64,000 bases of DNA, from the NCBI GenBank assembly GCA_014526335.1, contig JACTAT010000003.1, forward strand, positions 32,088-96,087, read 5' to 3'. The stretch comes from Chrysaora quinquecirrha (lineage: Eukaryota > Cnidaria > Scyphozoa > Semaeostomeae > Pelagiidae). Positions 1 to 11,400 of this stretch are shown here, in pieces. Both the position numbers and the translations under genes were made by a program. Every line of letters begins with the position of its first letter. The first letter of the stretch is position 1. The notes under the pieces were generated by a model. That model was not told where the DNA came from and searched no databases. It saw only the letters and a program-made list of their open reading frames with translations.

Positions 1-271
1 CCGTATTGACCGGCGTCGCCCTGATTTCTTTTCATCAAAGTTTTAAAATATGCTATATAATTTTCGACGACCATGTAATAAAGCCTTTACGCGGTTTTTA
101 ATAAAACACTGACATTTTTTCATTTCATTTATTCTTATTTTTATACAACACCCTTTCAGCATCACAAAAGAAAAACTTAGACTACAAATTCACAATTTAG
201 GATATAAGAAAAATTATAATATAGCGGCTCTTCCAAGGGGTCGTGTTTGGGTCACTACCTCAAGAATTCCT

Positions 272-523
272 TTAGTTTCCGTTTGAAGAATCTCTTATTT
301 CTTTAGGGATCTCATTCCATGTAGTTGCTCCCTGGTATTTAAAGGACTTTGTACAATATTCTAAACGAAGTCGGGGAATTTCGAAATCTTCAATTTTTCG
401 TGTATTGTATCTCGAAATAGTAAATCTCGTAGTGAATATGTTCTTCAGAACTATTGCACCACCTTGTTCAAAATTGCGGCTAGCTGTGGCTCTCGGCCTA
501 TAAAACTTACAGACAACTAACAT
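272..523 (-). pseudogene. C-terminal remnant of a LINE reverse-transcriptase protein
   Basis: An 83-codon open stretch resembles the extreme C-terminus shared by many animal LINE ORF2 proteins. That tail has a Tyr/Asn-Thr-Arg segment, then an Ile-Pro-Arg segment, then a Lys-Ser-Phe..Gly-Ala-x-x-Trp-Asn-x-Ile-Pro segment; here SFKYQGATTWNEIP is readable. No RT or endonuclease domain lies upstream on this strand, so it is a 5'-truncated scrap. The family is judged from this tail only. Confidence 0.6.
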
Positions 524-540
524 TCTGGTCCCAAGTTTTG

Positions 541-1630
541 CACCAAGTTTTACTCCAGCAGAACCTCGCTCACAATGACTTCGACTGAAATTCCAACCTC
601 CCCTTTATCCAACACTCACACCGGTTAGAACTCCCTCGAACTTCCAATCCCCACTCCGCTCATGTCAACCCAACTTGCGATATGGCACCTAAGAGTTCTC
701 TATTTCTACACTTATTACATTCGTCGTAGTCTACGCTCCTCCACACTCCATCACCCCGCTCCACCACCCCGCTCCACTCTGAGGAAACAGCTGTATGTTG
801 TTGTAGTTGTTGGAAACTGTTTCCTAAAGAGTGGAAGGAAGGTAATAAGTCTACTCTACTTCTGCCTCAATAATTGATTACTTTCTAAAGGTTATGTCAA
901 TTTGAGAAGGCGCAAAAAAGCAGGGGTGGCGCTAGCCTTTGCCCGAAAAGGGGCAATTTCAATTCAATTCAATTTCAAATTCACAGAATACAAAAAATTA
1001 AAGTTAATATAAAAAAAAAAATACGTATTCTGTGCGACCCAAAAAAAGCAGAGCTTATCTAGTTTGGGCCGCAAATTAAAGTTGTAATAATACAGAAACA
1101 AAAAATTAGAGATACTAAAAGCAAGGTTAAGAATACAAAACTAAAGAATATTTAATTACAATTTAAACCTATAGCTACTACTTTAACACTAGTTATATGA
1201 GTACAAGAATTTTGTGTTTTGCTTTCATTTTTAATAATTTAGAAGTGAGTTGAAGTATTTTGGGTGCTGTCGATAGCTAGCGATACAGAACCGATGGCAT
1301 GGGTCGGTCTGTCAGGTAGAAATGCGGCAGCAATCCAGAGTGGGTGCATGGATGATGAGAGGGGTGCCGGTGTCCCCAGGGCCAAACATCCATGTCCAGA
1401 TCTGGTGAGAAATATGCAACATATTGTTGGAAATTTATGCTGTAGACTCTAATAATGCTTGAGTTTGTTCTGGGGAGAGTGCAGTTATATTGCACTTCTT
1501 GCCTATATTGCTATACTTGCCACAAGCCACACTTCTTAAATAATTAGTACGATTAATTAATACTTTCGTGTCTTTGGTGTTGTTAAATGAATGCAGTTGT
1601 AAATAAGCAAGGACACCGAAAGGAAATTTC
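541..1630. other. Stretch with no recognisable gene
   Basis: Only short unconvincing frames are present. A short ATTCA-type run lies near 959-985. I see no exon, RNA gene or terminal repeat here. Confidence 0.5.
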
Positions 1631-1632
1631 TA

Positions 1633-1668
<36 letters not shown>

Positions 1669-1687
1669 TTTTTTTTTTTTTTTTTTT
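1631..1687. repeat. TTA microsatellite followed by poly-T
   Basis: About 12 TTA triplets run directly into about 20 T residues. Confidence 0.9.
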
Positions 1688-1774
1688 AACAACAGGCTTT
1701 ACTATACTTGCCATAATAAATCAACTAGCAAAATGCTACCAAATCTTTTGTTTTTTGTTTTTACAGAAAGTACA

Positions 1775-1851
1775 TTACATACGGTACTTCATTTCATTGC
1801 ATACGGTACTTCATTTCATTACATACGGTACTTCATTTCATTACATACGGT
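1775..1851. repeat. 22-bp tandem repeat, about 3.5 copies
   Basis: The unit TTACATACGGTACTTCATTT plus two bases repeats with one A/G variant. Its right end abuts, and replaces, the 3' end of the neighbouring minus-strand recombinase gene. Confidence 0.9.
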
Positions 1852-2740
1852 GAAGCCCAGCGCCCCATTGCCTTTATTAACCAGGTTGGGAGATTTGCTT
1901 TTGCTGCTGTTGTTGCTGCTCCTATCCGAAAGCTGTGTCCAGCATATTCCTTAGATTGAAGACCCCCCTTTTCAAGTAATTGTCGGATTTCTTTAGTGAA
2001 ATTTGTCCTTCCGAGAAATTGTCCAGACTTGTAAGTGAACAGAGGGCCTGTGTTGGGGCAGTGTGGGGAATAGTTTTTCATTGCCACCACTGGACATAGG
2101 TGTTTGTTCGTGGCTCCAATGGTGAGCCAAATTCCTTGTCTAAATGGGTCAGTTTTGGAAGATTTGAGGTGCACTTGCATGAACTTTGGGTTAGAGAGTG
2201 AGGGCCGAAAAATTATGTCAGCAGCTGAAAGATGGCTGTCTGGATCAAAGGCATTGTCACAGGTGAACTCGCTGATCCTCAAAAACCCAAAGAATGCCAA
2301 GCAGATTGCAGCCCACAGCATTTTGTTATCTACATGGCTATCATGTTGAAGCGGCTGTAACAATTTGAAAAACATATCCAGGTGAACAGGAGTGATAGGT
2401 TTGCGAACATAATTTGATGGGCCTTGAGATCTTTTAATCCCTCTCAGGAGATATTGCAACCGCGTGAATTTATGCAATGGTAGCTCATGGTTGTGTTTGA
2501 AGTGGAGATGCTTTACTGCTGCCAAATAGCTTTTTATGGTTGCATGTGTCGTTGTTTGAGCAAGGTAAGTTGCAAAATAGCAAAGAATCTCTTCATTAGT
2601 TGGAAGCATGCTTCCCAGTTCATGAACGCGGAAAAGTTGGAAAAATCGCAAGAAATGCTGTTCACCTGTTGAGTAGCTCTTCTTAGTTGCTGCAGCCAAG
2701 GAATGATCGGAAAACTCCTCCTGTAGAATTTTCAGAGCCG
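1833..2740 (-). pseudogene. Tyrosine recombinase of the DIRS-like element, nucleophile lost
   Basis: The product resembles phage-integrase-type recombinases of DIRS elements. The first catalytic Arg is in FFGFLRISEF, the hairpin Lys in KSSKTDP, the His-x-x-Arg box in GHSFRIGAATT and the Trp in MGRW. In the relative at 12805-14289, MGRW is followed within five residues by the nucleophilic Tyr. Here, two codons after Trp, the frame enters the 22-bp tandem repeat and stops. The protein therefore cannot form the covalent DNA link. The frame extends upstream of codon 1 to about 2740, where it is out of phase with the RNase H region. Confidence 0.85.
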
Positions 2741-4635
2741 CAAAATGCTGGTGGGTATCTGCTCTGGCACCCTGTTGGCCCCAGGGGCGAGCTGGCGGAA
2801 CCGTGCAACCTGAAAGCGAGACAGAGCATCAGCGAGTTCATTGGACACCCCAGGGACATGCTGGGCCCTGAAATAAAAATTATGCTGCAAAGTGAGCAGG
2901 GTTAGGTGGCGCACAAGCTGCATTAATTTTGGACATTTAGCTTTTTGCCATTAACAACATGAACTACAGATAAGTTATCACATTTAAACAATACCCTTTT
3001 TGTTGTCCAGTATTTACCCCAGATAGCACAAGCTGCCACTATGGCAAATAATTCTTGCCATGCGATGGTTATATTGCCCTGACCTAGTGTTTGATGTGGC
3101 TGCCAGGCCCCTTGGAACCACTGGTTTCCGTGGATACCACCAAAACCATGTTGACCTGAAGCATCGGTATGGAGAATCAAGTCATCCGAAGAGTCCCAAT
3201 AATTATTAAGGAAAAAGGCTTTCCCATTCCATGATGTCAGAAAGAGCTGCCACATTTCTATATCTGCCCGAAACTCTTGGTTTAAGAAAATGAGTTGATG
3301 AGAGTGTTGATACCCTATTGTTAAGTTTATAATCCGTTGGAGGAAGGCCCTGCCCGGAGGGATGACCTTGCATGCAAAATTTAAGGAACCTATCAGGGAC
3401 TGCAGCTCAACTAATTTTGCCGACTTTCTGGTAGTCCATTCCTGCAATTCCACCCTTAACCTGTCCAATTTATCCTGAGGAAGCCGAGCTTCTGATGCTA
3501 CTGTGTCCAGTATAATGCCTAGAAATTCTAAGTCTGTAGCTGGCCCCTTAGTTTTTCCAGGGGCGGTTGGGACCCCCAGGGCCTGGAAGGTCAAGAGCAT
3601 ACTAGTAAGGCTGGCTTTGCACTCGGCTTCCCCCTTCTTAGGGTCGGGACCTGATTCTATGATAAGAAAGTCGTCAAGGAAATGACACACAAAAGATATA
3701 CCACACTTCTCAACCAGTATCCATTCAATTGCCTCAGATAGTTGGTTGAAAAGAAATGGTGCACTGCGGAGACCAAAAGGAAGGAATTTTTCAAAATAAA
3801 ATTTACCCTGCCAGTACATCCCTAGCAATTCCCAGTCATCTGGGTGTACAGGAAATAGCCTAAAAGCAGACTCGATGTCGGTTTTCGCCATATAAACATG
3901 TGGGCCTAAGAGTTGGATATGCTTGATGGCTTCATCTACCGTAACATAGCTCAGTGAAAAATCGTCCTTATCGATAAATGAATTAATGGAGTTGCCTGTT
4001 TTGGGATAGGAGAGGTGAAAAATAGTGCGGAATTTTTCCGAGTGCTTCTTGGGAATAATCCCTAAAGGAGAAACCTGAAAATTGGGAAGCGGTGGCTCAT
4101 CAAAAGGCCCAGCGGTTCTTCCAAGCAGGACTTCGTTGGCGATATTTTCGGTCACCTTACCTGGATTAGAAGCAGCAGACGGTAGATTCTTTGCTTTCCT
4201 ACTTATTCTGGGCCCAGTGTAACCTATGTGCGCCCCTTCTGTTAATTCCTTGCATAATTTGTGGACAAAGTTTTGGTTCGGGTGACTTGCCAGCTGTTCT
4301 TTCAAAATATTAACCTTAATTGGGGTAATGGCGGGATCCAAACATTGTTTACCTGTTATGTTGTTGTTGTTGCTGCTGTTGTGGTTGTTGCCTGTTGGCG
4401 GAAGAAAGGAATTGGGGGGTGGAAGAGGGTTGGGAGCGGAGGCTGGAGGAGGTAATGGGGTTAGGGGGCTGGGAATTGCCTGGCAGCGTGGTGACATTGT
4501 TGGCAAATAGTACCTCTGGGCGGCTAGGGCAGTGGTTGCGTGGGTGGGGCCCTTCACACCCGGGTTGGGGAACACACGTGGCGGTATTTGCAGGGTGCGT
4601 AAGCGCACCTGCGTCCTTGATTGAAATTGCTGCAC
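2732..4635 (-). pseudogene. Reverse transcriptase-RNase H region of the DIRS-like element
   Basis: The region encodes an RT followed by RNase H. Visible RT motifs are KTDIESAFRLFPVHP (motif A Asp), LPFGLRSAPFLFNQ (motif B) and the catalytic FLDDF box, the DIRS version of YxDD. RNase H shows LHTDASGQHGFGG, then the acidic residues of AWQELFAIV and KCDNLSVVHVV. A frameshift near 2925 moves the link segment (PGVSNELADALSRF, typical between RNase H and YR) to another frame. The open frame up to 4635 begins at GTG, which is not a credible start. Upstream homology continues in a third frame. Confidence 0.85.
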
Positions 4636-5549
4636 TTGTCGGCCCTCGGTGCGGCAATTCCTGAGCCTGAGCTGAGAGAGGGTCCATTGAAAAAAAGAGC
4701 GTGATCAGCCAGAAGTCTTCCTTGATTGACGGTGAATATTCTCATCCAGAGTTGCATGTCGATCTGACCCCAATTTATGGATTTATCGTTAGCTGCTTTG
4801 AAGCGAAATTTATGATCGTACAAAAGCCATCCAAGAGACTGATGGTAAGAGGCAGCGTACCGGATAAGGTCTAGATAAGAAACCAATTCTTTAGCTCTAC
4901 CCGGAAACTTGTCTAATACAACTTTCATGTAAGTGGTGAACGCTGTCGTCCAGCTCTGGATGTCCCGGATTTTTTTCTTCGAGGAGGTATCACTTGTAAG
5001 TTTGATAGTTGAATTTTCCCCAATGGCCAAATGAAAGGACTGGGTGTCCGCTTGTGCGGAAAAGCCATGGAGATTCTCGGGGAGGAGTTTTGCTAAGTCA
5101 AAAAACTCACCGCTGTGGATGCTTTTGATAAATGATCCAGGGATCTCCGGCGTGAAACCATCTGATGAGGCAGATTGGAATGGCATCTGAGCGCCCATAC
5201 TTTCAAACGACGCGCAAGCAGAGGCAGGATCCTGGACTGACAGTGCATTGTTGCTCTGATCCTGGGTTCCACGTTGGTTATTATCATTAGTGCTGGAGTT
5301 GGCAGAGTTGGCCAGGAGTTGTTGAGATATCTCTTTTGTTGCATCTCTCAAGCTGTCTTGTACAACCTTCTTGACCAGTTCGGTGATTTCCTTTCGTATT
5401 TCCGTGTTCAGAAGACTAGGGCCATCGCTATTCCCATCAGGTGTTGCTGCATCTTGAGTGTGCTCAGCTTCAGTTCGAGAGCTTAGAGTGCTTGCTCTTG
5501 TAGAGTTCCTCTGACTGCGACGAGAGGAGTTCGAATGTGTCTTGGGCAT
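4349..5549 (-). pseudogene. Gag-like protein of the DIRS-like element, frameshifted at its zinc knuckle
   Basis: A good ATG at 5549 opens a 331-codon frame with a basic, Ser/Arg-rich N-terminus (MPKTHSNSSRRSQR). A charged helical segment follows (EIRKEITELVKKVVQ), then a segment with FTPEIPGSFIKSI that also occurs in the protein at 12805. It ends in a Cys/His cluster, CSNFNQGRRCAYAPCKYRHVC. This frame stops at 4554. The expected continuation of the cluster (CEGPHPRNHC) is in a second frame that runs to 4349. The pol homology resumes in the third frame. Ancestrally this was probably one continuous Gag-Pol frame broken by two +1 shifts. Confidence 0.75.
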
Positions 5550-5908
5550 CGTGAAATATTTAGAAATTCTTTTGTTGAATCAAGAACCTTTCAGATTGAT
5601 GCACCAAGAGAAAAGGGGGTTTTGTTAGCGCGTGTATTGCTTTTGGGTGGAAAGCTTTGGGGGCGTAGCTGGCAAATTCTGATTGGCTAGGAGCAGATCT
5701 TGCTGCGACCTCACAGCTGATTGGTTCGGTTGAACCCTTTCAGGGCCAGTTTGAAAATTGATTGGTTAGTTCAAGGACAGTGGCATGGAAAGTGTGAATG
5801 ATAAATTCAAGATGATGCCTTTTAAAAATGCCAGGTATTTCCGTGTCTCTGCTGGAAATATTACAGCACCTGAGGCATTTGTGCTTGTGCAAACTTGAAG
5901 CGGCAAGA

Positions 5909-6091
5909 TCAGAAAAAGGGGGAGATTAACCACAGTTCAGTCAATGTCAGAACTTTAAAGATTTTATAGTTACGTTTTTGTCTGGTCTCATATTTATATG
6001 AATGCTCGTTTGTTGTGAAATAGTTTTGAAATTTTTCTGGCAAGGACGTCTGGTTGAAGCGTACGTTATGCATGAATTTTAAGATTTTCAA
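5909..6091 (-). pseudogene. LINE ORF2 C-terminal tail
   Basis: The 60 codons include KFMHNVRFNQTSLPEKF and a Tyr-x-Tyr-x-Thr-Arg segment. This is the usual tail after the thumb of CR1-like ORF2 proteins. It is separated from the RT by about 350 bases of shifted and stop-containing sequence. Confidence 0.6.
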
Positions 6092-6436
6092 ACGGTAAAG
6101 ATCGTTGATTTTAATAATATTTAGTTCTTTATGTAAGTTATTTGTGGAGTATCTATTATCTTTGAAGTGAATGATTTTAAGGATTCTGTTCTGTAGGACT
6201 TGAATTTCCTTTAAACCTTTAGAGCTGTACCATAAGCTTCAAGTCCGTACGCTATCTTAGCAGCCATGAGTGAATCATAGAGCCTTAAAAGGCATTCTTT
6301 AGGCACTGAATACCTTGGTTTGGCAAATATCGAAGAATACTTTATTATTTCATTTTTTTTACTTTACTTTTATGGGAATCCCAGGAAATTTTTTCATCAA
6401 TCTTTACACCAAGGTATTTGATATTACACACTTTTT

Positions 6437-7873
6437 TTATAAGAATATCCTAATTTTGCCGAGGCTCGAATTTTTCTTTACACCAAGCCTGTATTTGATA
6501 TTATTTGCCCTGCTCAATTTATCCTTCATTTCAAGTTTAAAATTAGGTATGCTTCTATTCTTTGAGGGAGCAAACACGCAATAGTTAGTTTTGCTACTGT
6601 TCATCAGCAATTTGTTGGCTCTGAGCCATTCAGAAAGAATATCTAACTCTTTATTTAAGTTAGAAACTAGTGTGGATATATCTTTATTAAATGTGAAAAT
6701 GCATGTATCATCAGCAAATAGTCTTGGTTTAGCAGAAATTGCATTGGGCATATCGTTTACATAAAGTGTGAAAAATATCGGTCCTAAGACAGATCCTTGC
6801 GGAACACCTTTTTGAACTGTTTGCGTTGTTGATTTTTTGTTATTTGCACAGGTGTATTGCTTTCTGTTTTTAAGGTAACTGGAGAACCAAGTATGAATTT
6901 TACCTCTGAAACCATAATAATGTAGATTGTCTAGTAGTATGGCATGAGCTTTTGATAGATCTAGAAATACACCTATGCAAAAGTTGTTATCATCAAGGTT
7001 TTGATGCACATTTTCGAGAATCTTTAGGAGGGCATGGATGGTTGAGTGACCCTCTCTGCAGCCAAATTGAAGTTCGTAAAGGATTTTGTATTTGTTTAAA
7101 AAGGACCTGATTCGTTTTGCTAAGAGTCGTTCAAGAATTTTTTCGAAACAAGAAAGGAGAAAAATAGGACTATAGTTGTCAGGATTATTTTTCTCATTCT
7201 TTTTGAAGACTGGCACGACCTTAGCAACCTTCCAAATTTTAGGCATAATTCCAGTGTCTAAAGAATTATTATATATGTGCGTAAATGGATTAGCCAATGA
7301 ATTAAGAGCAGCTTTAATAATTTTCGGCTTTATTACATAATGGCCAGCAACCTTATTTGTTTTCATGTTGTTAATTTCATTTATTACTTTGAGTTCTTCT
7401 ATTTTTTCCATATAGAAACTATTTTTTAGAGGCTGGTTCAGAAACGAGGAATATTGAGTCTTAGCCTTGGGTATCTGAGCGGAGATTTTATTACCTATGT
7501 TGCAGAAATGTGAATTCAATGTCTTGGAGGTTTCAAAGATGAATTCAGTATCATCTTTGAAACACTTTCCATCATAAATAATTTCTTTAACAGATGTTGG
7601 CTGAGATTTCTTTTTTGGGTTCAAAATTTTACCCAGAACTGCCCACATTTTCGTAATTCTGGTAGACTTATTATCGAAAAGCTCTTTGAAGTAGGATTTC
7701 TTAGATTGTCTAATACACGAAACAAGGATATTTCGGTATTTTGTATATTTTTCTTTATTTTTGGAGCTACGCTCTTTTGTGTATGCGCAAAACAAATTAT
7801 TTTTTTTGTTAATGCATTTTTTTAAAGATATTGATATCCACGGTTTGTCCTTGATTTTCTTTTTGGAAATCAA
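6437..7873 (-). pseudogene. LINE ORF2 reverse-transcriptase domain
   Basis: This 478-codon open frame holds a non-LTR RT, the enzyme for target-primed reverse transcription. Motif A is GVFLDLSKAH; the FDTVN expected after SKA is missing, so a small deletion lies beside the first catalytic Asp. Motif B is KGVPQGSVLGP and the catalytic box is LFADDTCIF. After the thumb start, the coding repeats a short block: a 25-base motif at about 6401-6425 recurs at 6475-6502. This local duplication shifts the frame and ends the ORF at 6437. The copy is inactive. Confidence 0.85.
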
Positions 7874-8013
7874 TTTTAAAGGAAGGGTCTTTTGTAGGCA
7901 TTACTTATAATGTCGCTAAAGTGAGTTGCACAAAAACTAGCATTTTTTAAGAGTATAGAGAACTCCACTCAGTTCTATCTAATATTTCAACAAAATTTGC
8001 AACGTTCTTTTTA

Positions 8014-8560
8014 TCAACAGAAAATAAAGATAAAAATTAGCGAAATGATCAGAGATGCTTTGCATAACATGCTTAGGTTATTCAGAATGTTTAATTTTAT
8101 ATTCTTTTTTACGAATATACCCACTCCGCCTACATTACTATCTTTAGGGATAACATGATAGAAAGCATAGTCATCAAGAAGCAATGTATACATGTCAATA
8201 TTAGTACTGTTAATCTCTGTTAAGCATATACAGTCAAAGTCTATTTTAATTTCACTGAGCAAGTTGACCAGTTCAGTAGAGTGTTTATTGAGGCTACGAA
8301 TGTTTAAATGAAAGACTGATAAGTCGATGTTTTTTAGGTTTTTTAGGTTATTTAGTGAATCAATTGTGTAGTATTCATTTATTTTTTTGTCTTTAACAGT
8401 TTTATAAATGTAGTTATTTAAATAATTATTCTCAATTAAGTCTTTAAGTTTAACTTTGTCGGATTTAAAGATTGAAATTAGTTCATTATTTGTTACTTCA
8501 TAAAATGGCAGATTATCTAATGCTGGTTCTATGTTGGAAATTTGTTTGGTCTAGTGGATG
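8014..8560 (-). pseudogene. LINE ORF2 N-terminal endonuclease segment
   Basis: The readable part includes DFDCICLTEI, with the Glu expected in the first catalytic motif of AP-type endonucleases, followed by GGVGIFVKKN. Upstream codons to about 8540 (LPFYEVTNNELISIFKSDK) are in the expected linker between ORF1 and the endonuclease. The segment ends where the foldback insertion begins. The second half of the endonuclease is degraded between 7880 and 8014. Confidence 0.65.
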
Positions 8561-8589
8561 GCCCCGTACAACGTGGTGTGCAGTAACGT

Positions 8590-9236
8590 GGAGGATGTGC
8601 AGTATAGTGGAGGTGCCAATACAACGTGGAGGGATACCATCATGTAAGTGGAGGTGCCAATACAACGTGGAGGGATACCATCATGTAAGTGGAGGTGCCA
8701 ATACAACGTGGAGGGTTATCATCATGTAAGTGGAGGATATCATATTTAACGTGGAGGATACCATCGTCTAAGTGGAGGATGCGGAGTATCGTGGAGGTTA
8801 TCATCATGTAAGTGGAGGATATCATATTTAACGTGGAGGATACCATCATGTAAGTGGAGGTGCCAATACAACGTGGAGGGTTATCATCATGTAAGTGGAG
8901 GATGCGGAGTATCGTGGAGGTTATCATCATGTAAGTGGAGGATATCATTTTTAACGTGGAGGATACCATCATGTAAGTGGAGGATGCGGAGTATCGTGGA
9001 GGTTATCATCATGTAAGTGGAGGGATATCATATTTAACGTGGAGGGATACCATCGTGTAAGTGGAGGTGCCAATACAACGTGGAGGGTTATCATCATGTA
9101 AGTGGAGGATGCGGAGTATCGTGGAGGTTATCATCATGCAAGTGGAGGGATATCATTTTTAACGTGGAGGATACCATCATGTAAGTGGAGGGTGCCAATA
9201 CAACGTGGAGGGTTATCATCATGTAAGTGGAGGTTG
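8590..9236 (+). repeat. GTGGAGG subrepeat block, left arm
   Basis: The heptamer GTGGAGG recurs every 19, 21 or 22 bases. Spacers alternate among forms such as TGCCAATACAAC, ATGCGGAGTATC and TTATCATCATGTAA. The order of spacers differs from that in the right arm, so copies have been shuffled or gained since the palindrome formed. Confidence 0.9.
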
Positions 9237-10500
9237 CGACGAATACTGAAATGTTGCATGGAAGTTAGAGAGGATATTGCATGGAAGTTAGAGAGGATAT
9301 GGCCTATTCTAATAGTCACGAAAACTCTGCTTGTACTGTATTCGAAGAAATGGTCGATGTGATAAATCGTATTTACTTATTAGAATACTGTACATACGCC
9401 AAAATGTAAAACGCAGACCTTCAGTACGATTGACTTTGCTAACTGATGCTCGGAAATTTTGCATTGATGCAACAATGAAAAAGGCCAGGCAATGCAACTA
9501 CATAAATATGATTGTTCTTCCGTAAAACAACCCGAGTCAACTGTTTTAATTGAAATACACAACACGAGAACCCGATTTGAAAAGAGTTTTATCATTTATG
9601 CCACGTCCACTGCATCCATGGCAAGGGCAAGGGGTCAAGTGAGATGCAAAGTTTTGAGCTTTCTCTTGCGTTGCTTTTGCAAACAAAGCTAAACCACATT
9701 TTCGCCATCACGTAGCTAAATAGGATTTTTTTGCAGCATGACCACAGAATTAATTTAAGCGCTCTATTTACAACATAACAAACAAATCCCCCGAAAGGAA
9801 AACAAAGTGAGTAATAAATATAAAAACTTTTAAGCAAAGGTTTATCATACCAAAAAATAAATGTTTGTACAACACAACTGATAAAACCGAAAAATGATAA
9901 ATGATAATGATATACTATTGATAATGATATACTATTTATTTGCAAAAAAATTTATTTAACCAAACAGAACAGAAACAAAACAGAAACTGAAGCACTAAAA
10001 GTTATTCTATACTGGGCTTAGAGCTGTATTTTTCTATGCTTATTGTTTCTTCGGGCAGGCAGTATTATGAAAGAAAGCTCAAAACTTTGCATCTCACTTG
10101 ACCCCTTGCCCTTGCCATGGATGCAGTGGACGTGGCATAAATGATAAAACTCTTTTCAAATCGGGTTCTCGTGTTGTGTATTTCAATTAAAACAGTTGAC
10201 TCGGGTTGTTTTACGGAAGAACAATCATATTTATGTAGTTGCATTGCCTAGCCTTTTTCATTGTTGCACCAATGCAAAATTTCCGAGCATCAGTTAGCAA
10301 AGTCAATCGTACTGAAGGTCTGCATTTTACATTTTGGCGTATGTACAGTATTCTAATAAGTAAATACGATTTATCACATCGACCATTTCTTCGAATACAG
10401 TACAAGCAGAGTTTTCGTGACTATTAGAATAGGCCATATCCTCTCTAACTTCCATGCAATATCCTCTCTAACTTCCATGCAACATTTCAGTATTCGTCGC

Positions 10501-11145
10501 AACCTCCACTTACACGATGATAACCCTCCACGTTGTATTGGCACCTCCACTTACATGATGGTATCCTCCACGTTAAAAATGATATCCCTCCACTTGCATG
10601 ATGATAACCTCCACGATACTCCGCATCCTCCACTTATATGATGATAACCTCCACGTTGTATTGGCACCTCCACTTACACGATGGTATCCTCCACGTTAAA
10701 TATGATATCCTCCACTTACATGATGATAACCTCCACGATACTCCGCATCCTCCACTTACATGATGGTATCCTCCACGTTAAAAATGATATCCCTCCACTT
10801 ACATGATGATAACCTCCACGATACTCCGCATCCTCCACTTACATGATGATAACCCTCCACGTTGTATTGGCACCTCCACTTACATGATGGTATCCTCCAC
10901 GTTAAATATGATATCCCTCCACTTACATGATGATAACCTCCACGATACTCCGCATCCTCCACTTAGACGATGGTATCCTCCACGTTAAATATGATATCCC
11001 TCCACTTACATGATGATAACCTCCACGTTGTATTGGCACCTCCACTTACATGATGGTATCCCTCCACGTTGTATTGGCACCTCCACTTACATGATGGTAT
11101 CCTCCACGTTGCATTGGCACCTCCACTATACTGCACATCCTCCAC
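10501..11145 (-). repeat. GTGGAGG subrepeat block, right arm
   Basis: Inverted counterpart of the left block, reading CCTCCAC on the plus strand with the same spacer types in a partly different order. Confidence 0.9.
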
Positions 11146-11169
11146 GTTACTGCACACCACGTTGTACGG

Positions 11170-11400
11170 ACCATTCCTGTTTGAACCATAATGTCTTTCA
11201 CGTGCAATGATTTGGGAGATGAATATCTTGCCACGGGGAAACTTTTCTTTGATTTGCTTGATTAGGATTTCGAATTTATCTATGATCTCAGAGACCGAGT
11301 CTTCAGCTAGATTGTTTGTTCCCACATTGAGCACGATTGTTTCTAATTTGCTATGAGTAATGTTAGAGATGTAGTTAGACCAAGAACAACCTGTCTGTCT
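11170..11400 (-). pseudogene. LINE ORF1 esterase-like segment
   Basis: Coding reads THSKLETIVLNVGTNNLAED then EILIKQIKEKFPRGKIFIS. The VGTNNL box and the following helix-strand resemble the SGNH/GDSL-esterase-like domain found in ORF1 of CR1-type LINEs. It is one frame away from the coiled-coil part, so a frameshift near 11370 breaks ORF1. The foldback cuts it off at 11169. Confidence 0.55.

Larger units (their letters stand above)
1852..5830 (-). mobile_element. Decayed DIRS-like tyrosine-recombinase retrotransposon
   Basis: Read on the minus strand, the order is Gag-like protein, reverse transcriptase, RNase H, then tyrosine recombinase. This is the arrangement of DIRS/Ngaro-type retroelements, which integrate with a tyrosine recombinase rather than a DDE integrase. 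Frame breaks lie near 4570, 4375, 2925 and 2735, and the recombinase has lost its 3' end. The 5' leader between 5550 and about 5830 is non-coding. No terminal repeat could be defined, so the outer limits are approximate. Confidence 0.8.
8564..11169. mobile_element. Foldback element with 1.1-kb inverted arms of short subrepeats
   Basis: The left arm (8564-9666) and right arm (10072-11169) are inverted copies around a 405-base loop. The outer tip is CCGTACAACGTGGTGTGCAG on both sides. The outer 650 bases of each arm consist of GTGGAGG recurring every 19-22 bases, separated by about five alternating spacer types. The inner 430 bases of each arm are unique sequence (for example the palindromic match 9601-9664 with 10074-10135). 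No transposase is readable. The architecture fits foldback (FB-like) elements, whose long inverted repeats contain tandem subrepeats. It lies inside the LINE, so it is younger. Confidence 0.85.

Noticed and set aside
4689..4695. A canonical -1 frameshift heptamer, T TTT TTC, in the Gag frame and leading into the pol frame
   Set aside because: It lies upstream of the zinc knuckle, so slipping would skip it, and knuckle homology continues in yet another frame. Ordinary frameshift mutations explain the layout better.
8590..11145. CRISPR-like look of a constant GTGGAGG with spacers
   Set aside because: The constant part is only 7 bp, the spacers are a few recurring types rather than unique ones, the blocks are inverted copies, and this is animal DNA.
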